Positions 33,645-42,370 of a stretch of DNA of 64,000 bases are shown here, piece by piece. The translations under genes were made by a program, and so were the position numbers. The notes below the pieces were generated by a model, which searched no databases, was not told the DNA's origin, and saw only the letters and a program-made list of their open reading frames with translations. The stretch's first letter is position 1, and every line of letters starts with the position of its first letter. Location: the NCBI GenBank assembly GCA_035384565.1, contig DAOOIT010000018.1:30405-94404 (forward strand), given 5' to 3'. This DNA comes from Planctomycetota bacterium. GTDB taxonomy: Bacteria > Planctomycetota > PUPC01 > DSUN01.

Positions 33645-36600
33645 ATGCAGAACTCTGCGATCGTCCTCTTGTGCCTCACGGCGGGAGCTGCCATGGCCGC
33701 TGACTATCGCGTGCCGCTGATGGATAAGGCGCCCATCGTTGACGGCAGGATCGAGCCGGCCGAGTGGGCGCGAGCCGTGGGATTCGACGGCTTCGCCTTC
33801 AACGGCGCCCTCGACCGCCGCCGCGTGCGCGCCTGGGTCGCCGCCACCAAGACGCACCTCTGCTTCGCCATCCAGTCGCAACTGCCCGACGAGGGGCAGC
33901 TTGTCGCCGAGGTCGCACTCGACACGGTCAAGCTCGTCTTCGACGACTCCGTCGAGGTCTGGACTGACCCGACGCCCGGCTCCGAGCACGGCCAGGCGTT
34001 CCAACTGCTCGCGAATGCCGCTGGCCGCATGGCCTATAAGCACCACGGCCGCGGCAACGTGCCGGAGAACCCGACGTGGCAGGGCGACTGGAAGGTGGCC
34101 AACGGCTTCCACGACGGCTCATGGCACTGCGAGATCGCCGTGCCTATCGCCAGCCTCCCGCAGGTCGGCAGCCTGCGGGAGGCCACCCAGGGGCAGTGGG
34201 GCATCAACCTCTGCCGCAACTGGAAGAACCCCTGGGCCTTCTCCTCGACCGGCGGCGGAGGCTATGCCCCCAGCGACCGCTTCACCTTTGCCCCTGATGC
34301 CCTGGCCATCGCCCACGAGAGCCGGGCCGACGCCTTCGTCGGCGATCTCCACCATGCCCTCGTCCTCTCCAACCCGACGACCACCCCCATCACCGTCAAG
34401 GCTGCCCTCTCGCTCAAGCGCGACGTCATGCCGGAGTTGACCAACTCCGAAACCCTCACCCTCGCCCCCGGCGAGAAGAGGGAAGTGGCCATCAAGGCCA
34501 AGGACGACGCGACAAGGAAGTTCGAACTCACGCTCTCCGTCACCTCACCCGACGGCAAGACGGTCTTCTACCAGCGGACGGTCGCCTGGCAGAAGGGCGA
34601 GCCGTGGCGCTGGACGACCAGGAAGAAGGAAGTCCTTCCCATTGACTTCCAGTTTGCCTACTATCCCTACAGGAACAAGATGCGGGTGCTGGCCGACGTG
34701 TCGAACCTGCCACAGGACGCCAAGCTGGAGAAGCTCACGTGCGTCATCCGCCCGAAGGGCCGCAGGCGGGCCGTCAAGAGCGTGACCTTCGATGCCTTCA
34801 AGGACGGCCGTCAGGAGCTTGAGTTCACCCTCCCCCACCTCGACGGCCAATACGAGATCGCCCTCACCGCCCAGGGCCAGAACGTGCCGAAGGGAGAACT
34901 CGTCAAGGAGTTCGAGCGCACCGTCTACGAATGGGAGCGTAAGGGCCTCGGCACCAGCACCAAGGTCTATCCTCCCTTCACCCCCATCAGGGTCGAGGGC
35001 AAGAAGATCTCCACCGTCCTCCGCGAGCACACGATGAACGACTTCGGCCTCTGGGACCAGGTCGTCGCCGCCGGCAAGCCGCTCCTGGCCGCACCCATGC
35101 GCATTGTGGGCGGCGTTGCTGGAGACCTGCTCGAGGAGAAGCAACTGGGCGTCAAGTTCAGCGAGGCGGCGCCTCACAAGGCCACCAGCCGTGCCACGTT
35201 CCGGGTCGGCGCCCTGGAAGCCGAGGCGACCTCCGCCTGGGACTACGATGGGATGATGAGGGTGGACCTCAAGCTGGCTTCGGCCGCCGGTCAGGTTCTC
35301 GACCACCTCGACCTCGAAATCCCGCTCAAGGACGACATGGCGCCGATGATCCATGCGATGGGCGACGGAATCCGCAACACCGTCTACGCCCGCGTGCCGC
35401 AAGGCGAAGGCGTCGTGTGGGACAGCACCAAGGTCCAGGTCAACGACTTCCCGAAGGGCTTCTGCTCCTACATCTACGTCGGCAGCCCGGTGCGCGGACT
35501 CTCGTGGTTCTGCGAGAACGACAAGGGCTGGTCCTGGGACCCCGCCAAGCCGAATCTCGATCTCGTTCGGAAGGGCGATCAGCTCATCCTGCGCGTCCAT
35601 TTCCTCAACAGGCCGATGGTGATCAAGGAGCCGAGGACCATCACCTTCGGCCTTCAAGCCGCGCCGGTGAAGCCGCGAATCGGCAACTGGCGCTACGCCT
35701 GGCACCGCGAACGCTGCCACCTGCTGGGCACCGACATCAACTGGTTCGCCCTCGGCGACTGCGGCTCCGTCTACCCCGCCGGCAAGGACATGGCTCTCTG
35801 GGAAGCCCTCGCCCGCGGGAGCAGGGAGAAGCTCTCCGACGACGAGATCAACAAGGTCATCGAGCACGGGCGCAAGTACTTCGAGCCGTACGGCGAGGAG
35901 AAGGTCAAGAGCTACATCGCTCATGTCCGCCATAACCTCACCTGCCACCTGGGCGCCAAGATGGTCTTCTACTACAACCGGGCCAGCTACCAGCTCGCCG
36001 ACGAGTTCCAGACCTTCCAGGACGAATGGGGCCTCTCCGACTACCGCACCGTGGGCAAGGGCAACGGCATCTGGGAGATCAAGATCGACCCCACCGAATC
36101 CTACATTGACCACGCGCTTTACTGGTACGGCAAAAGCTTCGACATCGGCGGCAACCAGGGGGTCTACTGGGACAACTATTTCTTCGTCGGCTCCTACAAC
36201 ACGGCGACGACCGACGCCTACAAGCGGCCCGACGGCTCGGTCATGCCGTCCAACGGCCTCTGGGGCCTCCGCGACCTCGTCAAGCGCACGTTCGTCTACA
36301 TGAACGAACGCGGCATGCGGCCCATCACCATGCCCCACATGACCTCCACCAACATCCTCCCCCTCTACTCCTTCGCCACGGTGCAGTACGACTGGGAGTG
36401 GAAGTACTCGGAGGGCGACGTGCAGTATCGCTTCCCCCGCGAGTACATCCTGCTCGTCTCGACGGGCGAGCTGGCGGGCGTGTGGCCCGTGCTCCTCGGC
36501 GACCACGGGAAGCTGGCCAACGACCCGTGGACTCAGCGCACCTTCGCCGCCGTGTGCCTCGTGCACGAGCTCGACTGCTGGGGCCGCAACGACGTCTGGG

Positions 36601-36938
36601 AGCCGCTCTTCAAGCACGTTCACCGCCTCGTGGAGTCCCCAGGCCTGGAGGTCTATCGCTACTGGGACGAACGCCCTCAGCCCGTGGTGGCCGACAGCCC
36701 CGATCTGCCCACCATCGTCTACTCGCTCAAGGGCAAGGAGGCGGTCTTCGCGGTCGTAAGCTACGCCGAGAAGGACCTGGATGCCACGCTGACCATTGAC
36801 GCGAAGGCCCTCGGCTTCGAGGGCGCCTACAAGCTCTTCGACGCCGAGAGCGACAAGGAGGTGCCCGTCGAGGGAAACAAGCTGAAGCTCACGATCAAGA
36901 AGCACGACGTCCGCGAGTTCAGAATGCTGCCGCAGTGA
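33645..36938 (+). CDS. Secreted CBM9-like/DUF6067-like glycosidase candidate
   Basis: The 1097-residue protein has a signal peptide (MQNSAIVLLCLTAGAAMAAD). Residues about 20-220 read like a family 9 carbohydrate-binding domain (APIVDGRIEPAEWARAVGF, HCEIAVPIASLPQVG). Beta-sandwich regions follow to about 680, including GWSWDPAKPNLDLVRKGDQL and ITFGLQAAPVKPR, which recall DUF6067-type proteins. From about 690 a barrel-like region contains GNQGVYWDNYFFVGSYNTAT, where a catalytic acid would be expected, and a small C-terminal beta domain ends the chain. I infer polysaccharide cleavage but not the linkage. GGAAGGGAGA precedes the ATG at 33645. A LamG lipoprotein follows and may belong to the same system. 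Confidence 0.8.
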   Translation: MQNSAIVLLCLTAGAAMAADYRVPLMDKAPIVDGRIEPAEWARAVGFDGFAFNGALDRRRVRAWVAATKTHLCFAIQSQLPDEGQLVAEVALDTVKLVFDDSVEVWTDPTPGSEHGQAFQLLANAAGRMAYKHHGRGNVPENPTWQGDWKVANGFHDGSWHCEIAVPIASLPQVGSLREATQGQWGINLCRNWKNPWAFSSTGGGGYAPSDRFTFAPDALAIAHESRADAFVGDLHHALVLSNPTTTPITVKAALSLKRDVMPELTNSETLTLAPGEKREVAIKAKDDATRKFELTLSVTSPDGKTVFYQRTVAWQKGEPWRWTTRKKEVLPIDFQFAYYPYRNKMRVLADVSNLPQDAKLEKLTCVIRPKGRRRAVKSVTFDAFKDGRQELEFTLPHLDGQYEIALTAQGQNVPKGELVKEFERTVYEWERKGLGTSTKVYPPFTPIRVEGKKISTVLREHTMNDFGLWDQVVAAGKPLLAAPMRIVGGVAGDLLEEKQLGVKFSEAAPHKATSRATFRVGALEAEATSAWDYDGMMRVDLKLASAAGQVLDHLDLEIPLKDDMAPMIHAMGDGIRNTVYARVPQGEGVVWDSTKVQVNDFPKGFCSYIYVGSPVRGLSWFCENDKGWSWDPAKPNLDLVRKGDQLILRVHFLNRPMVIKEPRTITFGLQAAPVKPRIGNWRYAWHRERCHLLGTDINWFALGDCGSVYPAGKDMALWEALARGSREKLSDDEINKVIEHGRKYFEPYGEEKVKSYIAHVRHNLTCHLGAKMVFYYNRASYQLADEFQTFQDEWGLSDYRTVGKGNGIWEIKIDPTESYIDHALYWYGKSFDIGGNQGVYWDNYFFVGSYNTATTDAYKRPDGSVMPSNGLWGLRDLVKRTFVYMNERGMRPITMPHMTSTNILPLYSFATVQYDWEWKYSEGDVQYRFPREYILLVSTGELAGVWPVLLGDHGKLANDPWTQRTFAAVCLVHELDCWGRNDVWEPLFKHVHRLVESPGLEVYRYWDERPQPVVADSPDLPTIVYSLKGKEAVFAVVSYAEKDLDATLTIDAKALGFEGAYKLFDAESDKEVPVEGNKLKLTIKKHDVREFRMLPQ

Positions 36939-36941
36939 GAC

Positions 36942-36968
36942 CGCGAATCACGCGAATCGGGCGAATGG
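36942..36968 (+). repeat. Degenerate nonamer array before the LamG lipoprotein gene
   Basis: CGCGAATCA, CGCGAATCG and GGCGAATGG in tandem directly after the preceding stop codon. The next bases are the purine-rich ribosome site GGGGAGAAG. No inverted partner was found nearby. Confidence 0.65.
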
Positions 36969-36978
36969 GGAGAAGCAG

Positions 36979-37791
36979 ATGAACCGGTTGCCCCTGGCCG
37001 CGATGGCAGGATTGTTCCTGGTGTCGTGCCACGCGCCGATGGCGCCTGTCGCCGTAGGGCCGGCGCGCGAGCTGTCGCGGTTTCTCGGCGTGCCGCCGGC
37101 GCTGGAGGACCGGCTGCTCTATTACCACGGCTTCGAACAGTTCGGCGGGCAGCCAGAGGCCAACAAGGCGGACCTGGTGCAGGTGGGCAACGTGAACTCG
37201 GTGCCCGACGGCATGCGCGGGCGAGGGGCAATGACCGGGAACGGCAGCGTGCTACAGCTCCGCAGCCCCGAACTCTCGCCCCACCGGCCGCTCACGGTAA
37301 TGCTCTGGTGGGCGCTGGCCGAGGACGCGAGGCCAGAGACCGGCTTCGGCCTCGTGCACCTTCAGGGCCGCGGCATCATCTCGCACTTCGCCGCGGGGAA
37401 AGGCCCCTGGTGCGCCCTCCAGCGCACCGCGGCCGTGCTCCAGGTCTACTACTTCCCCGGCATCCAGAACGTCAATGGCATCTACGACGCCGATTGGGCG
37501 GCGCACATCGAGTTGAGGGCCGGCGCCTGGCACCACACGGCCCTCGTCATCCAGGGCGCGTCGCTCGTCGAGGTCTACACCGACGGTCGCCTGGCCTGGA
37601 AGACCCGCAACGACGGCCGGCCGTTCCACGAGGACGACAAGGTCGGCGAGGTCACGTTCGGCACGCGGGGAGCCCCCGGCCTGCTGATTGACGAGGTGTT
37701 CGTCCTCCGCCGCGCCCTCACCGCCGCCGAGATCGCCGACTACGTGGCCGCCATCCGCCAGATGCGCGAGGCCGGCTATCCCGCCCATTGA
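36979..37791 (+). CDS. LamG/concanavalin-like lipoprotein
   Basis: The 270-residue protein has a lipoprotein signal (MNRLPLAAMAGLFLVSC, lipobox LVSC). Its mature part folds as a jelly-roll: VLQLRSPELSPHRPLTVMLW, GAWHHTALVIQGASLVEVYT, DGRLAWKTRNDGRPF and LIDEVFVLRRALTAAEIADY are the classical LamG strands. It probably binds carbohydrate or matrix at the cell surface. GGGGAGAAG lies six bases before the ATG. It follows the CBM9-like protein by 40 bases and likely shares its transcript. The stop codon overlaps the -35 of the next gene. Confidence 0.86.
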   Translation: MNRLPLAAMAGLFLVSCHAPMAPVAVGPARELSRFLGVPPALEDRLLYYHGFEQFGGQPEANKADLVQVGNVNSVPDGMRGRGAMTGNGSVLQLRSPELSPHRPLTVMLWWALAEDARPETGFGLVHLQGRGIISHFAAGKGPWCALQRTAAVLQVYYFPGIQNVNGIYDADWAAHIELRAGAWHHTALVIQGASLVEVYTDGRLAWKTRNDGRPFHEDDKVGEVTFGTRGAPGLLIDEVFVLRRALTAAEIADYVAAIRQMREAGYPAH

Positions 37792-37817
37792 CTCCCCCCC
37801 ACGCTCGCCGGTATACT
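37788..37817 (+). promoter_or_regulatory. Promoter of the aminotransferase gene
   Basis: TTGACT (37788-37793), 18-base spacer, TATACT (37812-37817). The -35 overlaps the TGA stop of the preceding gene. The start would be near 37824, about 55 bases before the ATG. Confidence 0.75.
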
Positions 37818-37878
37818 CTTGCGGGCCGTGACGGCCGGGTTCCCCCAGACAGCCCCCGGGCAAGAAGCGAGGAAGTGC

Positions 37879-39225
37879 ATGGAATTCGAGGCACTGAAGA
37901 AGTCGGGCATCACCAATCTGCTGTCAGCCTTCGGCAAGAGCATCTCGCTGCCGCAGGGCATCTTCTACTGGACCGGCCGCGCGAAGAAGGAAGCGACGAT
38001 TGACGCCACGATCGGCAGCGCGCAGGGCCCCGAGAGCGAAATCATCGCCGGCGCGCCCGATAAGGCGGTGACCTTCTACCTCCCCTCGGTGCAGCGGCAT
38101 TTCGCCGGCCTCAAGAGCGAGGAGACGGTGCCCTATGCGCCCATGCTCGGCCTGCCCGACCTGCGGAAGGCCTGGCGCGACTGGATTCTGCGGAAGGTGG
38201 GCCCCCTGCGCGAGCGCGTGGAGCCCTGCCTCTCCCTGCCCGCCGTCACGCCCGGCGTCACCGGCGGCCTCTTCCTCGCCGCCAAGCTGTTCCTGGACAA
38301 GGACGAGGTGGTGGTATCGCCCGACCGCCTGTGGGAGAACTACAGCAACATCGTCGAGCGCCACATCGGCGCGCGAATCGAGACATTCCCCTTCTTCGAA
38401 GCCGGCCGCTTCAACCTCAAGGGCATGCAGCGCAAGCTTCTCGACACCCTGGCTCAGCAGCCCAAGGCGCTGCTGATGCTCAACTTCCCCAACAACCCCG
38501 TGGGTTTCAATCCGCCGCAGGACATGGTGCAGCCCATCGTCCAGGCCCTCATCGAGGTCGTCGAGCAGGCGGGCAAACCGATCGTCGTCCTGTGCGACGA
38601 CGCCTACGAGGGCTACGTCTACGACCCCGCCGCCCTCCAGCGCTCGATGTTCGGCGACCTGTGCGACGCCCACCGCCGCATCCTGCCCATCAAGCTCGAC
38701 GGCATCTCGAAAGAGTTCCTCTTCTACGGCGGCCGCCTCGGCTGCCTGACGTTCGGCCTGCCCTCCGGCCTCGACGTGGACCGCAAGACCCTTCAGGAAG
38801 AGCTGGACAATAAGCTCGGCGGCATCGTGCGCAGCACCGTGTCGAACTGCACCCGCCCCGTGCAGTCGGCCATCCTCAAGGCCCTCGGCCAGCTCGATCA
38901 GGTGCTGGCCGAGCGGCAGCGGACGGTGGACGTGCTTGGCCGCCGCGCGAACCTGTTGAAGGCGGAGTTCGCCAAGGTGGACCTGCCGCAGCTCAAGCTG
39001 CTGCCCTTCAACGCCGGCTTCTTCTGCTTCTGCGACGTCGAGGGCGTGCCGGCCAACAAGCTGGCCGAGCACCTGATCGCGAAGTACAAGATCGGCGTCG
39101 TGCCCAGCGAAGGCGGCAAGATCAACGGCATCCGCATCGCCTTCTGCTCCGTGCCCGAGAAGGACATCCCCACTCTGGTCAACGGCATCGTGAGCGCGAT
39201 CAAGGACCTGGCGGAGAACGCCTAG
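37879..39225 (+). CDS. PLP-dependent class I/II aminotransferase
   Basis: Cytoplasmic fold-type I PLP enzyme of 448 residues. The cofactor-site features are present: the glycine-rich turn GVTGGLFLAAKLF (residues about 131-143), LNFPNNPVGFNPP with the Asn that contacts PLP, CDDAYEGYVYD with the Asp-x-x-Tyr pair, and the Schiff-base lysine in DGISKEFLFYGGRLG. The N-terminal part (GKSISLPQGIFYWTGRAKKE) is unlike common aspartate aminotransferases, so the substrate is unclear. GAGGAAG precedes the ATG at 37879. It has its own promoter and converges on a Gfo/Idh/MocA gene across a long palindrome. Confidence 0.92.
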   Translation: MEFEALKKSGITNLLSAFGKSISLPQGIFYWTGRAKKEATIDATIGSAQGPESEIIAGAPDKAVTFYLPSVQRHFAGLKSEETVPYAPMLGLPDLRKAWRDWILRKVGPLRERVEPCLSLPAVTPGVTGGLFLAAKLFLDKDEVVVSPDRLWENYSNIVERHIGARIETFPFFEAGRFNLKGMQRKLLDTLAQQPKALLMLNFPNNPVGFNPPQDMVQPIVQALIEVVEQAGKPIVVLCDDAYEGYVYDPAALQRSMFGDLCDAHRRILPIKLDGISKEFLFYGGRLGCLTFGLPSGLDVDRKTLQEELDNKLGGIVRSTVSNCTRPVQSAILKALGQLDQVLAERQRTVDVLGRRANLLKAEFAKVDLPQLKLLPFNAGFFCFCDVEGVPANKLAEHLIAKYKIGVVPSEGGKINGIRIAFCSVPEKDIPTLVNGIVSAIKDLAENA

Positions 39226-39244
39226 AGCGTCCAGAGGAATGGAG

Positions 39245-39303
39245 CCTGTGGGCGGGGCGTCCCTGCCCCGCGAGGAGTTCCACAGGGCAGAGACACCCCG
39301 CCC
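39245..39303. repeat. Palindromic repeat and bidirectional terminator candidate
   Basis: The first 29 bases equal 29881-29909. The arm at 39250-39268 pairs with 39285-39303 with two mismatches in 19. In minus-strand RNA these become G-U pairs, so the stem is complete there. It separates two convergent genes, which fits a shared terminator or a mobile palindromic element. Confidence 0.7.
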
Positions 39304-39366
39304 AGAGCGGAATACCCCGACCACAACGCGGCCGTGGATGAGACTGGCTTCATTCCCCCCAGGAGC

Positions 39367-40410
39367 CTATCCCACCGGCGTCCACCGTCCCGTGCTGGCC
39401 GCCTCGTAAGCGGCGTGGGCCACGGCGACGGCGGTGCGCGCCTCCTCGGGGCTGGCGACCGGCTCCGCTCCGCGCAGGAGGCAGGCGAGGATGTGGCGGT
39501 CGTAGTCCAGCCCGTCCTCCGCCGCCAGTTCCACGGTATGCCACTCGTTGCTGCGGCACACATAGCGCAGCAGGCGGTGCCCGCCCGCCGGGCCGTAGTA
39601 GGCGTATTCCGCGTGGGCGTAGCCCTGCTCGTAGAACAGTTCGACCGCGATCTCGAGGATGCCCTGGGTGAAACTGCCCGGCAGCCGGGCCTCGAAGGTG
39701 GCGAACACCTGCGCCGCGGCGCCGCACTTGTAGTCCACGACCACATGGGCCGTCGTCTCGGCCTTGTGGGCCGGCCAGCCTTCGGGCCGATGGCAGCGTG
39801 CGACGACGCCGAGGGGCGCCCCCAGGTACCAGTTGCACAGGTCGAGCACGTGGCAGCCGCCGTCGAGCAGGACGCCGCCCCCCGCCTCCCCGTAGGAGCC
39901 TTTCCAGCTTGCGGGGTCGGCCATCCGCGCCCCCTCGTAGCCGAGGAACTGGATGCACGCGGCGACGGGCTTGCCCATCTTCTCGTGCCCGATGAGGCGC
40001 TTGAGTCGGCGGAACATGGGGCTGGCGCGCTGGTTCTGCACGGGGAAGAGGCGTCGCCCGGCCGCGCGGGCTGCGGCGATCATCGCGTCGCACTCGGCCG
40101 GGGTGACGGCCAGCGGCTTCTCGCACAGCACGTGCTTGCCGGCTCCGAAGGCGTCGAGGGCCATACGGGCATGAAGGTGATGAGGCGTGGCGATGACCAC
40201 AAGGTCCAGGTCCTCGCGCGTCAGCATCGCCCGGTAGTCCTCGTAGGTGGCGATGGCGGGCGCCTGTTGCCTGGCGCGGACGAGGGCGACGGGATCGCGG
40301 TCGGCCACGCAGATCACCTGGGCCTCCTCGCACCTGGCGATGGCGGCCAGGTGATCGCTCCCGGCCATTCCGAGGCCAACGACTCCCACACGCACGGGAC
40401 CGGTCATCAT
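39367..40410 (-). CDS. Cytoplasmic Gfo/Idh/MocA family oxidoreductase (third copy)
   Basis: NAD(P)-dependent dehydrogenase of 347 residues without the Tat signal found in its three paralogues here, hence cytoplasmic. The Rossmann motif is GVVGLGMAGSDHLAAI, with VICVADRD at the end of strand 2. The EKP hallmark is intact (KHVLCEKPLAV), and the catalytic half has GGGVLLDGGCHVLDLCNWYL with the conserved His. Two consecutive ATG codons lie at 40410 and 40407; the first is seven bases after GGGAG, so I start there. It has its own promoter and is divergent from the ParA operon. It may complete in the cytoplasm the keto-sugar chemistry begun by the exported enzymes. Confidence 0.92.
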   Translation of the reverse strand: MMTGPVRVGVVGLGMAGSDHLAAIARCEEAQVICVADRDPVALVRARQQAPAIATYEDYRAMLTREDLDLVVIATPHHLHARMALDAFGAGKHVLCEKPLAVTPAECDAMIAAARAAGRRLFPVQNQRASPMFRRLKRLIGHEKMGKPVAACIQFLGYEGARMADPASWKGSYGEAGGGVLLDGGCHVLDLCNWYLGAPLGVVARCHRPEGWPAHKAETTAHVVVDYKCGAAAQVFATFEARLPGSFTQGILEIAVELFYEQGYAHAEYAYYGPAGGHRLLRYVCRSNEWHTVELAAEDGLDYDRHILACLLRGAEPVASPEEARTAVAVAHAAYEAASTGRWTPVG

Positions 40411-40462
40411 CGCGAGTCTCCCACCTTGGGCGCGGTTGCGGCGGCTCGGCTGAGCGTGGCGC

Positions 40463-40491
40463 ATTATACGCCCCCCGCAGACTCCGAACAA
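40463..40491 (-). promoter_or_regulatory. Promoter of the third Gfo/Idh/MocA gene
   Basis: Minus strand: TTGTTC (40486-40491), 17-base spacer, perfect TATAAT (40463-40468). The start would be near 40456, about 46 bases before the ATG at 40410. Confidence 0.65.
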
Positions 40492-40669
40492 CCGCCTTCA
40501 CTGGCTGAGAGCCAACTCAACACTTCAGCAGGATGAGTTGCGTCGTCTCTGTAGGCACCATGTCGGCGCCCCGCGGGACATGCAGCGTAGCCGTGCGCGA
40601 CCTTACCGCGCGGGACTGCGCTGGGTACGTCATGAAGCCGCAGGCACTCTCCGTGAGTGCACTTGGCGT

Positions 40670-40698
40670 TTGACAAGCCTAAAGCCAGCCTGTAACCT
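40670..40698 (+). promoter_or_regulatory. Candidate promoter of the ParA operon
   Basis: TTGACA (40670-40675) is perfect. The -10 is weak: TAACCT (40693-40698, 17-base spacer) or TGTAAC (40691-40696, 15-base spacer). A weak -10 with a strong -35 would suit an activator or repressor. Confidence 0.4.
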
Positions 40699-40799
40699 TT
40701 GGGGGTGTACGGCATCCACATGCAGCCGTCAATCGAGATGTGCGGCTGGCAACAGGAAGGTTTGAGCAGTTGTCTACCGCGTGTAGGAGAACCTAGGCC

Positions 40800-41801
40800 A
40801 TGGCTTGTGTTGCCAGCATCATCAACCTGAAGGGCGGTGTTGGGAAGACTACTCTGACCATGATGATTGCGGAATTCCTCGTCTTTCGGGCCTTTAAGCG
40901 CGTCCTGCTGATTGACATGGACGCCCAAGCCAACCTGACCTACTGCATGGTGCCCAGCAATAGTATCCAGCAGCAGCGCGAGAGCGAGAGGACCTTGTAC
41001 CATCTCCTACAACGTGCTCTGCGCAACGACCCCGTATCGATACCCGACTTCATCACCCAGCCGCCTCTCGTGGTGAGCAATATCCAGCGGTCCAGCCTAG
41101 TGGGGCCACACTATCCCGGTGTCCTCCACATGATTGTGTCAGTGCCTGACGTCGCTGAACTGGATGAGGAACTCGTTCAGCTCTGGGAAGGTGGGCGACC
41201 CATGCCTGGCGGCGTTCGACACTGCCTGCGCGAAGCTCTCGAGCCTGTGCGCAACCAGTATGACTACGTGATCCTGGATTGTCCCCCAGGGCTGTCGCTG
41301 TTCTCGTCCACGTCCTTGGTAGCAAGTGACATCTTCATATCACCCGTGATACCCGAGCCATTGTCCTTGCAGGGCGTAGACCTTGTTCAGAAACGAGCCG
41401 GTGAACTCAACCGTCGTCACGGAGCGCGGGTGGACTTCGGCGGCATTGTCCTGAATGTCGTCAAGCACTACAGAACGACACACCGAATGACTTCACAGCG
41501 CCTCTACAGCGACGAGGGTCAGGGCACGTACCGGCCATTCCGATGGTGGATTCCTGACAATGAACGCCTCAGGAAGCTCGGTGACTTCGATCCGGACTTG
41601 TACGACGAGGTATCCAGGACCGACCAGTTCAGCCCGAAGTTCCGGTCAATAGAGAACAAGTATGGGGTCCCCTATACGCTTACAAACCCAAAGGACGGGC
41701 CCCTGAACCGGGGCGATGAAGAGGGCGAGCATTATAGGCTTCACGAGCGCCTCGACAGAGTGGTTGACGAGTTTCAGCGCCGCTGTGGTTTGAGCCAATG
41801 A
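40800..41801 (+). CDS. ParA/Soj-type ATPase
   Basis: The 333-residue protein has the deviant Walker A of the ParA/MinD family (LKGGVGKTT, residues 10-18, with the signature Lys 11), the Walker A' region RVLLIDMDAQANLT and Walker B-like YVILDCPPG. The C-terminal 100 residues (WWIPDNERLRKLGDFDPDLY to the end) are unusual for chromosomal Soj. ParA proteins pattern DNA or protein cargo on the nucleoid using ATP. AGGAG precedes the ATG. Its codon use, with many AGG/AGA and A/T-ending codons, differs from the neighbours, suggesting transfer. No parB is adjacent; instead two small genes follow, each with a 4-base overlap, so a non-segregation role is possible. Confidence 0.9.
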   Translation: MACVASIINLKGGVGKTTLTMMIAEFLVFRAFKRVLLIDMDAQANLTYCMVPSNSIQQQRESERTLYHLLQRALRNDPVSIPDFITQPPLVVSNIQRSSLVGPHYPGVLHMIVSVPDVAELDEELVQLWEGGRPMPGGVRHCLREALEPVRNQYDYVILDCPPGLSLFSSTSLVASDIFISPVIPEPLSLQGVDLVQKRAGELNRRHGARVDFGGIVLNVVKHYRTTHRMTSQRLYSDEGQGTYRPFRWWIPDNERLRKLGDFDPDLYDEVSRTDQFSPKFRSIENKYGVPYTLTNPKDGPLNRGDEEGEHYRLHERLDRVVDEFQRRCGLSQ

Positions 41802-42370
41802 AGAAGACTGACATGAAGGCCATCTCAGATGCCGTGCTCGCCTGCTACAGGGAGAGACCCGCGATCGTCAGGGAGCACATGCCGTCCATTGCAGAGGCTC
41901 TGGACAAAGCTTACCCGTGTTCGCCTGGGAGGCCTATGAGCAGGGTAACTTTGACCGAGCGTGAGCGCCAGTTCAGAGTCTCCAAACTTCAAGAGACGCT
42001 CACGGCGCTCGAGATGGGTAAGGTTTCGCAGGAGGATGCCTTGAGAGCCGTGGAGGACAGTCTCGTCTTGGCCTCCGAGTTCTCCCTCCCTGAGGCAGCT
42101 AACCACAAGGCTCTGACAAGGTTGATTGAGATGGCCCTTGGCAGGGAGCTGAAGACATCAGAGGCGGACTACGTCGTCAATGTCTCCGGTAGAGAGAGCG
42201 AGCGCGTGGCGGCAAGCCAATCTATTGTCCGCGGAGTGCTGTGTGACCTAACCTGGGATCACCGTGTGATTCGCATCTCTGTCTTTCCGGGGCGGGTTCG
42301 TGAGTGGGGTAAGGCCATGGCATTCATTGGTCGCTATTCTCCCGGCAACTGCAGAGAGCAAAGCGCATGA
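41798..42370 (+). CDS. Unknown protein of the ParA operon, 190 aa
   Basis: I do not recognise this protein. It is soluble and mainly helical in the first two thirds (KAISDAVLACYRERPAIVRE, RERQFRVSKLQETLTALEMG), with a more beta-rich end (VVNVSGRESERVAASQSIVR, HRVIRISVFPGRVREWGKAM). No helix-turn-helix, nuclease or ParB motif is visible. Position and size would suit a partner that links the ParA ATPase to DNA or to the third gene. The ATG overlaps the parA stop and its own stop overlaps the next ATG, both as ATGA. It shares the unusual codon use of the operon. Confidence 0.75.
   Translation: MKKTDMKAISDAVLACYRERPAIVREHMPSIAEALDKAYPCSPGRPMSRVTLTERERQFRVSKLQETLTALEMGKVSQEDALRAVEDSLVLASEFSLPEAANHKALTRLIEMALGRELKTSEADYVVNVSGRESERVAASQSIVRGVLCDLTWDHRVIRISVFPGRVREWGKAMAFIGRYSPGNCREQSA

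Larger units (their letters stand above)
40411..40799. other. Divergent region before the ParA operon
   Basis: The first 90 bases hold the promoter of the Gfo/Idh/MocA gene. From about 40530 the base composition becomes less GC-rich, like the ParA operon. A perfect TTGACA at 40670 and an AGGAG ribosome site at 40785-40789 are the only recognisable sites. No gene is supported. Confidence 0.5.

Noticed and set aside
41798..42370. ParB partner of the ParA ATPase
   Set aside because: No ParB box (GERRxRA), helix-turn-helix or CTPase motif could be seen.
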